Of a stretch of 64,000 bases of DNA, positions 54,995 through 63,923 are shown piece after piece (the stretch's first letter is position 1; every line of letters begins with the position of its first letter). A model generated the notes under the pieces. That model made no database searches. It was not told the DNA's origin and worked only from the letters and a program-made list of their open reading frames with translations. The position numbers and the translations under genes are program-made. The DNA comes from Candidatus Zhuqueibacterota bacterium (GTDB taxonomy: Bacteria; Zhuqueibacterota; Zhuqueibacteria; Thermofontimicrobiales; Thiofontviventaceae). The stretch covers positions 41,931-105,930 of the forward strand of contig JAFGDW010000170.1 of the NCBI GenBank assembly GCA_016931935.1, given 5' to 3'.

Positions 54995-57900
54995 ATGATA
55001 TCTGGTGTTAAACGGATTAGTTTCGTTTTATTCTGCTTATCAATTTTGTACTGTGGATGGTTTGGAACGGATGCACATGCAAGCATTAATTCCGAAAAAA
55101 TCGCGCTTAAAACAATAGCTTCCGGCAAAGATTCACTTAGTTTTTTAGAGATTACAACACAGGCCGGAATTGATGATCCACTTGGCGGACATTCGGTCGT
55201 GTTTACGGATGTCAATGGCGATAGTCTGCCCGATGTTTATTTCACAATGATTTACGAAGCGCCGACTTCCGATCGGTTTTATGTAAATCGCGAGGGTAAT
55301 AAATTTCAGGAGAGCGCTGCTTTATTCGGGATTGATGACTATGACGGCGGTTCCCACGGCGCTTGTTTTGCTGATCTGGACAATGATGGCGATTACGATC
55401 TTATTAATGGTACAACCGATGGCGTATCCGGTGAACCGGGCATAAATAATATTTATGAGAATATTGGAAATAATCAGTTCCGGGATGTTACGGCAAGCTG
55501 TGGAATATTAACGCGCGATTGGGAAACACGCGGCGTTACGGTATTTGATTTTGATAATGATGGCGATCTGGATATCTTTTTCGTCACGAATTATCAAGGC
55601 AGCAACGATCCCGTCGGTGAGCGGAATGAAATATATCGGAATGAAGGCAACTTGACTTTTACCCCGCTTAATTTTGGTGAATTGTATACCTGCCCTGCCG
55701 GACAGGGTGTCACCGCGGTCGACTATGACGGCGATGGTGATATTGACCTGTTTACCGGCAACCGCTACAGTGCAGTCAATATTCTCAGAAATGATGGCGG
55801 TGACAAATTTGAGCTTGTTGATCCATCTTCAATCGGTATTAATCACAAAGCCGGTGATGGTATTACATTCGCTGATGTAGATAATGATGGTATTTTGGAT
55901 GTCATGCTCACCAGCGATAATGAAGGCCATCTATATCGGGGACTCGGCGACGGAATGTTCAGCTATCTACAGTCGTTTTCCAATACCGATGGTTACATGG
56001 CTGCCTTCCCGGATTTGGATAATGATGGCGATGTGGATGTTGTCTTCTCTGGTGATGATGTTTGCTACCTGAACGACGGCGCCGGCAGATTTACTCCAGG
56101 TCCGGCGATTATCTTTAAATATTTGTACGATCCACGTGCAATCGGCCTGGCCGATATTGATAATGATGGCGATATAGATTTCGCCTATGGTTGCAAACGC
56201 TCGAACAATATTTTGATTCGGAATAATTTTAACGGTGGTAACTGGATCAAAATCGCGCTAATTTCTGTGGAAGGGCAGGCTGGCGCGTTTGGTGCGAAGG
56301 TGCGTGTGTATCCGGCGGGACAGGCAGTTAGTGGCCAATTAATTGGTATGCAGCAGGCACAGGGCGCTTACGGTTATTTGGGACAGAACGATCCGGTATT
56401 GCATTTCGGCTTAGGAACACATGACTCTATTGATGTTGTCGTTGATTTTTTAGATGGAACCCGGATTATTCAGGCAGGTATTTCTGCGAACCAACGCATT
56501 TCAATCGATGCGCGAACCGGGTTGAATCGTCGGTATTATTTGGACGTAAGAAACGGAACAGGCAGCGGCTATTATCGTGCCGGCGATATTATTCCGGTAC
56601 AAGCGCGGCCAGCGCCTGCAGGTTTTTTATTTGCTGGCTGGACCGGGGATAATACGTCGGTTGCGGTACCGGTAAAAATGTCGACATCAGTTTTAATGCC
56701 GAATGAACGAGTTAAAATTGTCGCACATTACAAACGAAAACCTGTGGAGATCGACCAGTTCGGCGTTTGTGAAATAAAATTGAATTCAACAAAAAACTAT
56801 CCCAATCCATACAAAGATACTCAGGTGGAAGCCATTTTTCACGGACCGTCCGACATTTACAACGTGAACGGCTTCTGGGATGGCGACAGCACCTTTAAAA
56901 TACGATTTTCCCCGAACGAATCAGGTGAATGGTCGGTTGAAACCAGAAGCGCTGATACTAACTTGCACTTAAATGCGACATTCGACTGTGTTCAATCGAG
57001 CCTGAGCGGCGGTATTGCGACTATGAACGGATATCCGTATCACTTTCAAACACAAGATGGGATTCCGTTTTGGTGGTTTGGGGAAACCTGCTGGAACGCA
57101 ATGAGCACGAATGCAGCCGAAAACCTGACCCATGAAACATATGAAGAATATGTCCGTGTTCGGGCAGAACAGGATTTTAACTATCTTCAGGTACTGTTGC
57201 TTCATGATGGCAATTGGGGCGGTGTTCCATTTATTGGAGACACCGGTGAGCTTGTGAATCCGGTGTTTTGGCAGGAAGTTGACCGGAGAATCGCCTTTGC
57301 AAATGCAAACGGTCTTCAGTGTGGACTTGTGCTGGCATGGAAGCACGGTGGTGATGACAATACTGATGATTGGGAAGCATTTGAAGATACCAATTCCCGA
57401 AAAGCGTTTTGTCAATACATTGCCTCCCGATACGGCGCCTACAACGTTGTCTGGATTCTTGCCGGCGAATACAATGAACTGGGGAGCGATAAAAATGTAA
57501 TTACGATTGATGAATGGTCGCAACTGGCTGAAACTCTTCAGCAATTCGATCCGCATCATCGATTGCTTGGTATGCATGCTGCCAACACGGCAGAGGAACT
57601 CGCTGATTTGCCGTGGATTTCTTTCGGAGATTACATGCAAACATACAACCAGTTGCATGCCGCGGTGTTGAATTCACGCGATCATCAAAAGCCTGTAATA
57701 AACGCTGAGTATGCCTATTATTTGCGCGATTCCAACGGGGATGGTATTGTGGACAAGCCGAATAGCGCCACCCGTGATGAATTCCGTTATGCTTCCTGGG
57801 ATATTGCCATGGCCGGTGGCTATTTTGTATCCGGTTTTGGAACAACGTATCTTGGTGGTTTGAATGATCCCAATCCGTTTGATGTTCACGATCCGCGCAA

Positions 57901-59455
57901 TGATGACGCGGAACTGGATTTGCAATATTTAAGGACATTTTTCACAGCGCTGGATTGGTGGAAATATCAACCGGCAGATCAGTTGGTATCGGGAACCGGA
58001 ATACACTACTGTCTGAGCGATCAGGATTCACATTACGTCGTTTATGTCCGGGGGACAATCGATTCCGTTCAATTGAATGCAGATAGGTCGACCAGTGGCA
58101 CATTTGTGTTAAAACGCTTCAATCCTCGTGATGGGAAATGGACGCTTGAACACGATGTCACAAACGATTCGTTGATTATAATTACACCTCCGGATAGTAA
58201 CGATTGGGTATATTATCTCGCACGTCCGGCGGAAAGTATTTCTGGCTCAATCATCTATTATGCCGGTTATCAGCTAATTCCGAACGTTTCTGTTGTGTGG
58301 ACGACAGATTCAACTACAATTGATACAATTACAGCAGATCAGTTTGGTAAATATTCGTTTGGACACCTAAGTCCCTATCAGGATTATCATGTTCAATGCA
58401 GCAAGCAGGCCGAAAGCGATTTGGATAATGTAACGATCACAGCCTATGATGCAGCGCTGACATATCAGGCAGCGATGGGATCACGTAATTTAACCGCATT
58501 TCAGCGCATTGCTGCAGATGTTGATTTGGATAGTACGATAACTGCATCCGATGCTGCACAAATTGCTGCCTATTCAGTAGGAATCTGGCCGATTATCGGT
58601 TCACATGTTGGGGAGTGGACCTTTTCACCAAATGAATATATTTACCAGCCGTTGGATAGTACACGCGTTGCTCAAAATTTTGTGGGAATAATACGGGGCA
58701 ATGTGCATGGAGGCTGGGGCAAATCGACGAATACGAATACGCTTGTCAAAGATAAAACAGAGGTTACCGAATTTGTGAAAATTGATCATTCGGATTTACA
58801 TTCTGACTTGATTATTCACATCCCGGCAGGACAGAACACTATTTCCGTTGATCTGGAACTTGAATATCAACCATCTTTAATGCATGTTGCCTCGGTTAAT
58901 CGTACATCGTTAACGATGGATTTTGAAATCAAAAACAATCAAACAGAAAATTTAGTACGAGTCGGGTTGTATGGCGTACAGCCGATTGACCAGGCTGGTG
59001 ATGTGTTAATTGTACGGCTGTCACATGATCCGGAGATGACTGAGCAGCAAGTAACTGAGGCGATTACAATAAATAAGCTATTTATAAATTGCCAACGAAT
59101 TATTGACAACAGTATTTTCCTGAGTGTAAATTCGGATGCACAGCAACCGGTCACGTTCAGGTTAGAGCAAAATTATCCCAATCCGTTTGGCGCTGTCAAT
59201 GCCGCTGGTACAGGATTGGTTAAAACATATATTGGATATCAAATTCCGCGACCCGGGCATGTAACATTAAAGATATTTAATTATATTGGCCAGGAAATTT
59301 GCATACTGGTTAATGAGAACAAAAGCCCGGGAAAACAGCAAGTGGTGTGGGATGGACGGAATTCGCAGGGTGTGTCTGTCGCTGCGGGAATTTATTTTTA
59401 TCAGTTATCGTGGGGAAGTGAGAACAGGGTGAAAAAACTAGTTTTGTTGCGTTAG
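54995..59455 (+). CDS. Secreted FG-GAP/UnbV propeller fused to an apiosidase-like glycoside hydrolase, dockerin-like, cohesin-like and T9SS domains
   Basis: 1486 residues from ATG 54995 (AAGGAT upstream; ATG 54989 is too close to it). Order: signal peptide (to about 31); FG-GAP/VCBS repeats such as DLDNDGDYDLI (45-410); ASPIC/UnbV domain (415-505); an InlB-like repeat (508-580, GFLFAGWTGD); DUF5060 (585-660); a DUF4038/GH140-like barrel (672-1078) with candidate catalytic Glu in WILAGEYNEL and KPVINAEYAYY; a regulatory-like domain; a dockerin-like region with VTITAYDAALTYQAAMG and ADVDLDSTITASDAAQIAAY (about 1140-1185); a cohesin-like sandwich (1265-1385); and a T9SS tail (QNYPNPFGAV). It is probably surface-displayed and hydrolyses a pectin-like or other branched glycan. 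The activity is inferred from the family. Confidence 0.85.
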   Translation: MISGVKRISFVLFCLSILYCGWFGTDAHASINSEKIALKTIASGKDSLSFLEITTQAGIDDPLGGHSVVFTDVNGDSLPDVYFTMIYEAPTSDRFYVNREGNKFQESAALFGIDDYDGGSHGACFADLDNDGDYDLINGTTDGVSGEPGINNIYENIGNNQFRDVTASCGILTRDWETRGVTVFDFDNDGDLDIFFVTNYQGSNDPVGERNEIYRNEGNLTFTPLNFGELYTCPAGQGVTAVDYDGDGDIDLFTGNRYSAVNILRNDGGDKFELVDPSSIGINHKAGDGITFADVDNDGILDVMLTSDNEGHLYRGLGDGMFSYLQSFSNTDGYMAAFPDLDNDGDVDVVFSGDDVCYLNDGAGRFTPGPAIIFKYLYDPRAIGLADIDNDGDIDFAYGCKRSNNILIRNNFNGGNWIKIALISVEGQAGAFGAKVRVYPAGQAVSGQLIGMQQAQGAYGYLGQNDPVLHFGLGTHDSIDVVVDFLDGTRIIQAGISANQRISIDARTGLNRRYYLDVRNGTGSGYYRAGDIIPVQARPAPAGFLFAGWTGDNTSVAVPVKMSTSVLMPNERVKIVAHYKRKPVEIDQFGVCEIKLNSTKNYPNPYKDTQVEAIFHGPSDIYNVNGFWDGDSTFKIRFSPNESGEWSVETRSADTNLHLNATFDCVQSSLSGGIATMNGYPYHFQTQDGIPFWWFGETCWNAMSTNAAENLTHETYEEYVRVRAEQDFNYLQVLLLHDGNWGGVPFIGDTGELVNPVFWQEVDRRIAFANANGLQCGLVLAWKHGGDDNTDDWEAFEDTNSRKAFCQYIASRYGAYNVVWILAGEYNELGSDKNVITIDEWSQLAETLQQFDPHHRLLGMHAANTAEELADLPWISFGDYMQTYNQLHAAVLNSRDHQKPVINAEYAYYLRDSNGDGIVDKPNSATRDEFRYASWDIAMAGGYFVSGFGTTYLGGLNDPNPFDVHDPRNDDAELDLQYLRTFFTALDWWKYQPADQLVSGTGIHYCLSDQDSHYVVYVRGTIDSVQLNADRSTSGTFVLKRFNPRDGKWTLEHDVTNDSLIIITPPDSNDWVYYLARPAESISGSIIYYAGYQLIPNVSVVWTTDSTTIDTITADQFGKYSFGHLSPYQDYHVQCSKQAESDLDNVTITAYDAALTYQAAMGSRNLTAFQRIAADVDLDSTITASDAAQIAAYSVGIWPIIGSHVGEWTFSPNEYIYQPLDSTRVAQNFVGIIRGNVHGGWGKSTNTNTLVKDKTEVTEFVKIDHSDLHSDLIIHIPAGQNTISVDLELEYQPSLMHVASVNRTSLTMDFEIKNNQTENLVRVGLYGVQPIDQAGDVLIVRLSHDPEMTEQQVTEAITINKLFINCQRIIDNSIFLSVNSDAQQPVTFRLEQNYPNPFGAVNAAGTGLVKTYIGYQIPRPGHVTLKIFNYIGQEICILVNENKSPGKQQVVWDGRNSQGVSVAAGIYFYQLSWGSENRVKKLVLLR

Positions 59456-59472
59456 TTGGAGGTCATCACCAA

Positions 59473-61350
59473 ATGAGAAGGAAAACAATAGTCCTGGTTT
59501 CCATATTGATGGGAAGCTGGTTGTCGGCAGGGCTTGTGGAGGCCCAACAATTTCGAATAATGCCGTTGGGAAATTCCATTACGGAGGGTGTGCAACAGCG
59601 TGGAGTAATCGATTGGGGTGGTTATCGTGATGACCTGGCGGAAATGTTAATCGGTGAGGGAATCGATTTTGATATGGTCGGAAGTCAGGACGACGGAACA
59701 GATTTTTATCCCCGTCACGAAGGACATGCGGGTTGGAATGCGTACCAAATTGCTGATAATATCGCCGGCTGGATAAATACGTACACACCGAATATCTTCT
59801 TCTTTCATATCGGTACCAATGATATTAGTGCACAATTCGGAATTTCATATATTGTTGATGAAATTGAAAATACGCTCGATGAAATTCATGATTACAATCC
59901 CAATGCGGTGGTATTCCTTGCGAGTGTCATACCGCGCGATGATGAATTGGATGGCTACAATGATTCACTTAACGATGCGATTCGGCAATTAATCCCAACA
60001 AAACAAATTCAGGGATATCGATTGTATTATTCTGCCCAACACGAGCAGATCGTCCAGAATTCCAATTGGAAAAATGATTATATGTCCGATTATCTGCATC
60101 CGAATGATACCGGTTATCATTTGATGGCAGAACAATTTTTTAATGATTTCATCGCCAATGTAAATACGAGTAATAGCTTTATGATCGCTGGTGACGTTCG
60201 ATATTATCTGAATGATGAAGCTGTGGCAAATGTGTTGCTTCAAGTGGGAGAATATCCCGGCGAATCTATTCTGTCGTCCGCGGATGGCTCATATGAATTT
60301 AATGATTTGGCAGCAGGGAGCAATTATACAATCACCGCATTGAAGGATCCGTTGTCGATCGAAGAGAATTTGACACATTTTTACATTACTACATATAGCG
60401 CGGCACTCACATTACGTTATAGTTTAGGACTGGAAACTTTATCCGGTGAGCAGCAAGTTGCCGCCGATGTGGATAAAGATGGAAACATCTTTTCGTACGA
60501 TGCCGCGTTAATCGCTCGCTACTCTGTCGGATTACCGCGATTTGCCGATTCTCATGTAGGTGAATGGTCGTTCACTCCCGACTCGCGTTCGTATAGTCCG
60601 CCAAACGTCGATAAACCAAATGACGATTACACGGCGATTCTGCTTGGGGATGTCAGCGGCAGTTACATCGCCCAGGGCAGTTTGCTTGCCAAGCAGACTG
60701 AAAAGGACAATTGGTCAATTACGGAGTCGTATCAGACCGGTGACGAATTTGCTCTGTACATTCAATCATCTCATGCAGCGCTACTGGCTTATGATATTCT
60801 GTGTGATTTCCCACATGATAAACTTCGCCTGAAACGAATTACCCTGTTGGCTGCTGTTGCTGATTTTCAACTTGTACAAAATGCGTCGGATAAGCAGGTT
60901 AAAGTTGGGCTGTATAGCGCCCAGCCGAGTGATGCTTCCGGAGATATTATAGAAATTGTTTTTGATGTGACAGCGCCGTTTACAGAGATAAATATTGGGT
61001 CATTGGAACAGGCCGGCGAGCATTCAACTCTCCTCGCCTATCAGTTATCAATTCCCGAAAACACCATGCCGGCTCAATTTGTAGTACATCAGAACTATCC
61101 CAACCCATTCAATCCGGAAACAACTATTTCCTACGAATTGCCGGAAATGGGTACAGTGGATATAAATATTTTTAATATTGTTGGGCAACATGTGAAAACA
61201 GTATTTAGCGGTACACAAATGGCAGGCGTGAATAACATTCAATGGCGCGGCGACAACGATTTTGGCCAGCAGGTCAGTTCTGGCGTGTACTTATGTCAAA
61301 TACGTTATCAGGGAATTGTCAAAAATATTCGAATGTTAAAAATTGAATAG
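59473..61350 (+). CDS. Secreted SGNH hydrolase with dockerin-like, cohesin-like and T9SS domains
   Basis: 625 residues; GGAGG precedes the ATG, 17 bp after the previous stop. The signal peptide ends about residue 25 (LVEAQQ). The SGNH domain (26-232) has block I MPLGNSITEGV, where the usual GDS is GNS but the Ser is kept, block III HIGTNDI and block V DYLHPND. A regulatory-like beta domain (236-300) and a dockerin-like region follow, with TTYSAALTLRYSLGL and the near-perfect DVDKDGNIFSYDAALIARYS (about 335-355), then SHVGEWSFTP and GDVSGSY. A cohesin-like domain (411-526) and T9SS tail (QNYPNPFNPETTISYEL) end it. It is a probable carbohydrate esterase on the cell surface, partnering the glycoside hydrolase upstream. 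Confidence 0.87.
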   Translation: MRRKTIVLVSILMGSWLSAGLVEAQQFRIMPLGNSITEGVQQRGVIDWGGYRDDLAEMLIGEGIDFDMVGSQDDGTDFYPRHEGHAGWNAYQIADNIAGWINTYTPNIFFFHIGTNDISAQFGISYIVDEIENTLDEIHDYNPNAVVFLASVIPRDDELDGYNDSLNDAIRQLIPTKQIQGYRLYYSAQHEQIVQNSNWKNDYMSDYLHPNDTGYHLMAEQFFNDFIANVNTSNSFMIAGDVRYYLNDEAVANVLLQVGEYPGESILSSADGSYEFNDLAAGSNYTITALKDPLSIEENLTHFYITTYSAALTLRYSLGLETLSGEQQVAADVDKDGNIFSYDAALIARYSVGLPRFADSHVGEWSFTPDSRSYSPPNVDKPNDDYTAILLGDVSGSYIAQGSLLAKQTEKDNWSITESYQTGDEFALYIQSSHAALLAYDILCDFPHDKLRLKRITLLAAVADFQLVQNASDKQVKVGLYSAQPSDASGDIIEIVFDVTAPFTEINIGSLEQAGEHSTLLAYQLSIPENTMPAQFVVHQNYPNPFNPETTISYELPEMGTVDINIFNIVGQHVKTVFSGTQMAGVNNIQWRGDNDFGQQVSSGVYLCQIRYQGIVKNIRMLKIE

Positions 61351-61360
61351 GAAATATATT

Positions 61361-62947
61361 ATGTTGTGGTTGAAAAAGTGGCTGTGGGTATGGTGTGTTC
61401 TCGCTTTGTGGTTGTCAATTGGAATAGGGTGGGGAATTCCCGGTTATGATTCATGGGCGCCGGATGAAGTGACACCGGCACGGGTAATGAGCGGGCTTCA
61501 CACTGCATTTTCCGGAAACTGGTACGATACTTATCCGCCATTCCATTATTACGTTATTTCAGCATTCTATTTGCCGTTTTTAATAGCAGGTAAATTGGGA
61601 TTTATAGACACGTACGCCATGCCCTGGTATGGTGTGCTGTCATATGTGGCGCGAATGGTGTCGGTATTAATGGGGTTGGGAATTATCTATTTTGTTTACC
61701 GACTGGGTCAACGGCTAATGGATCGAAACTCCGGGATTGCTGCCGCTTCAATTTTAGCACTTACACTATCATTCAATTACTATACTAAAGTTGCAAATGT
61801 GGACATTCCCTATATTTTCTGGTTTACATTTTCGTTATTGTTTTTTGTAGATATTCTGAAGTACATGCGCCTGAAAGATTTTGTCATGTTTGGTGTAGCG
61901 GGCACGCTGGCGATTTGCACGAAAGATCAGGCGTATGCGTTGTTTGTTATTCCGGCATTTTATCTTATTTTTACCCTGCAACGGCATATAAAATTCAACA
62001 ATCCGCAGGCGCATGTTTTCAGCGCCCTGCTTGATAAACGTCTGTGGATGACTGCACTAACAGTATTTGTTGTGTTTGTTCTGGCGCATAACTGGATGTT
62101 CAATTTTAAGGGATTTATGTCACATGTGCAATTTATCACAAGTGACGGGAGCAAGCCCTGGGCAGAATATGGAAATTCACTTTCAAGTCACCTGATCATG
62201 TTTCTCCGCAGTCTGCGACATATCAATTATTCGTTTGGCTGGGCGCTTACATTTATATGTCTCGTCGGCTTAATCTGGAGCTACATTGGGCTGCAAAAGC
62301 AAGAACGATTTGGTTGGCTTTGGATGTTTCCGATTTCCTACTACATTTTTTTTATTACTGTCATCCGGTATAACTATGTACGGTTTTTTCTGCCGGTGTG
62401 CATTGTTTTAGCGTTGTATGGTGGTCTGGCAATATCTACGTTTCTGAAATTGAAGTTTCGCACCAGATATATTCAATACGCAGTGTTGGCTGTACTCGGA
62501 TTGTTCGCTGTGCATTATACATGGGGAATTAACAGCCTAATGCTGCACGATTCCAGGTACGCCATGGAAGACTGGATTACACAACATGTTGACGCAGACG
62601 CGTATATTGGTTATGCCATGTTGCCGGAATACGCACCGCGACTCGATGCGTTTCCGCATCATGAAATGGTGGAATTGACAACGGAGACAATGGAAACGAA
62701 AAAGCCTGATTATTTGGTACTAAATTGGGACTACATTCAGCGCTATCGTAAAGATTCTCAGGAATATCAGTATTTCCAAAAAATCAGAAATGGCCAAACC
62801 GAGTATGAATTGGTGTTCGATAAATATAATAATTTAAGCGCTAATCATCTTAAAAATATAAAAATTCTTACCAATATTAATAAGCTCAATCCGCAATTAG
62901 AACTTTATAAGCGGACAGTCATGAATGCCGAAAGGGAAGGAGATTGA
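61361..62947 (+). CDS. GT-C membrane glycosyltransferase, GT39/PMT-like
   Basis: 528 residues from ATG 61361 (AGGAAATATATT upstream); the frame also opens at TTG 61343 inside the preceding gene. About ten or eleven membrane segments. The first outer loop has the motif SWAPDEVTPARVMSGL (about 29-44) with the acidic DE pair, then YDTYPPFHYYVISAFY (about 53). LAICTKDQAYALFVIP (about 187) matches the conserved inner loop (xxxTKxxxxxxxxP). A soluble C-terminal region follows. The next gene, a GT2, starts 3 bp after the stop, so this is a donor-maker and transferase pair. Being next to secreted proteins, it could serve protein glycosylation; this is inference. Confidence 0.86.
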   Translation: MLWLKKWLWVWCVLALWLSIGIGWGIPGYDSWAPDEVTPARVMSGLHTAFSGNWYDTYPPFHYYVISAFYLPFLIAGKLGFIDTYAMPWYGVLSYVARMVSVLMGLGIIYFVYRLGQRLMDRNSGIAAASILALTLSFNYYTKVANVDIPYIFWFTFSLLFFVDILKYMRLKDFVMFGVAGTLAICTKDQAYALFVIPAFYLIFTLQRHIKFNNPQAHVFSALLDKRLWMTALTVFVVFVLAHNWMFNFKGFMSHVQFITSDGSKPWAEYGNSLSSHLIMFLRSLRHINYSFGWALTFICLVGLIWSYIGLQKQERFGWLWMFPISYYIFFITVIRYNYVRFFLPVCIVLALYGGLAISTFLKLKFRTRYIQYAVLAVLGLFAVHYTWGINSLMLHDSRYAMEDWITQHVDADAYIGYAMLPEYAPRLDAFPHHEMVELTTETMETKKPDYLVLNWDYIQRYRKDSQEYQYFQKIRNGQTEYELVFDKYNNLSANHLKNIKILTNINKLNPQLELYKRTVMNAEREGD

Positions 62948-62950
62948 TGT

Positions 62951-63631
62951 TTGAAGCTATCGATTGTAGTTCCGGTTTATAACGAGAAAAATACGATAGA
63001 AGAAATTGTAAAACGAATACAACGTACTCCTTTTGAGAAAGAAATTATTATGGTGGATGACTATTCCACCGATGGTACTCGTGAAATTATTACCAACATG
63101 AAAAGCGATAATATTAAAAAGGTTTTTCATGAAAAAAATCAGGGGAAGGGTGCAGCATTACGCACGGCGTTCGAACATATCTCCGGTGATGTTGTGATTG
63201 TGCAGGATGCCGATTTGGAATACGATCCGCGCGAATATGAAAAATTGATTGATCCAATCGTGGATGGCCGTGCCGACGTAGTGTATGGGTCACGATTTTT
63301 AGGTGGTCCGCATCGGGTGCTATTTTTCTGGCATTATGTCGGAAATTTGATGCTGACACTGTTTTCCAATATGATGACCAATCTCAACCTGACGGATATG
63401 GAAACCTGTTACAAGGCATTTAAAGCATCAGCAATACAGGGAATAAAAATTCGATCAAACCGCTTTGGATTTGAGCCGGAAATTACAGCTAAAATCGCCC
63501 GACGGAAAGTCCGAATTTATGAAGTTCCAATCTCGTATAGCGGTCGGGATTATTCAGAAGGTAAAAAAATCGGCTGGCGTGATGGTGTGAAAGCTATTGG
63601 TGCGATTATTTTATATCGTTTTATTGACTAA
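62951..63631 (+). CDS. GT2 glycosyltransferase, DPM1-like
   Basis: 226 residues, starting at TTG 62951, 9 bp after AAGGAG; no ATG exists in frame nearby. The GT-A core has [18 protein letters not shown] (about 3-20), [11 protein letters not shown] (about 33; DDYS rather than DDGS), [15 protein letters not shown] (about 61), the DxD in [17 protein letters not shown] (about 84) and VYGSRFLGG (about 110). Late motifs are [14 protein letters not shown] and [20 protein letters not shown] (about 196-215). The [22 protein letters not shown] pattern is that of polyprenyl-phosphate mannose or glucose synthases. It has no membrane helix. It probably supplies the lipid-linked sugar to the GT-C just upstream. 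Confidence 0.92.
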   Translation: MKLSIVVPVYNEKNTIEEIVKRIQRTPFEKEIIMVDDYSTDGTREIITNMKSDNIKKVFHEKNQGKGAALRTAFEHISGDVVIVQDADLEYDPREYEKLIDPIVDGRADVVYGSRFLGGPHRVLFFWHYVGNLMLTLFSNMMTNLNLTDMETCYKAFKASAIQGIKIRSNRFGFEPEITAKIARRKVRIYEVPISYSGRDYSEGKKIGWRDGVKAIGAIILYRFID

Positions 63632-63837
63632 TTCTGAAATTTGATTTCCCAAATTGCAGAAGCCAGAACCAAAAATTATAGTACTAATTCTAGTACACAG
63701 AAAAACACGGAAATAGAAATGATTGTTATGCTTTTTCTGTGTCCGTCCATGTATTTCGATGTTAAATTACTTTTTCTGGCTATGCAGTTTGATCCTGTGC
63801 TGTCTATATATTGTGATAGACAACAAATACAAAAACT

Positions 63838-63880
63838 GTCATCCTGAATCCCGATTCTTTATATCGGGATGAAGGATCTC
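63838..63880. repeat. Family-A intergenic repeat, copy 4 (GTCATCCTGAATCCCGAT ... ATCGGGATGAAGGATCT)
   Basis: GTCATCCTGAATCCCGAT followed by TCTTTAT and ATCGGGATGAAGGATCT. CCCGAT/ATCGGG forms a perfect hairpin. It has the same order of parts as copies 1-3. Confidence 0.6.
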
Positions 63881-63923
63881 ATGCCACAATACCTAACCTG
63901 GATAAACCAGAACTAAAAAAATT

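Noticed and set aside
56969..57658. 229-codon frame on the - strand
   Set aside because: It is antisense to the glycoside hydrolase barrel, whose motifs are clear. The antisense product is rich in Cys and His without pattern.
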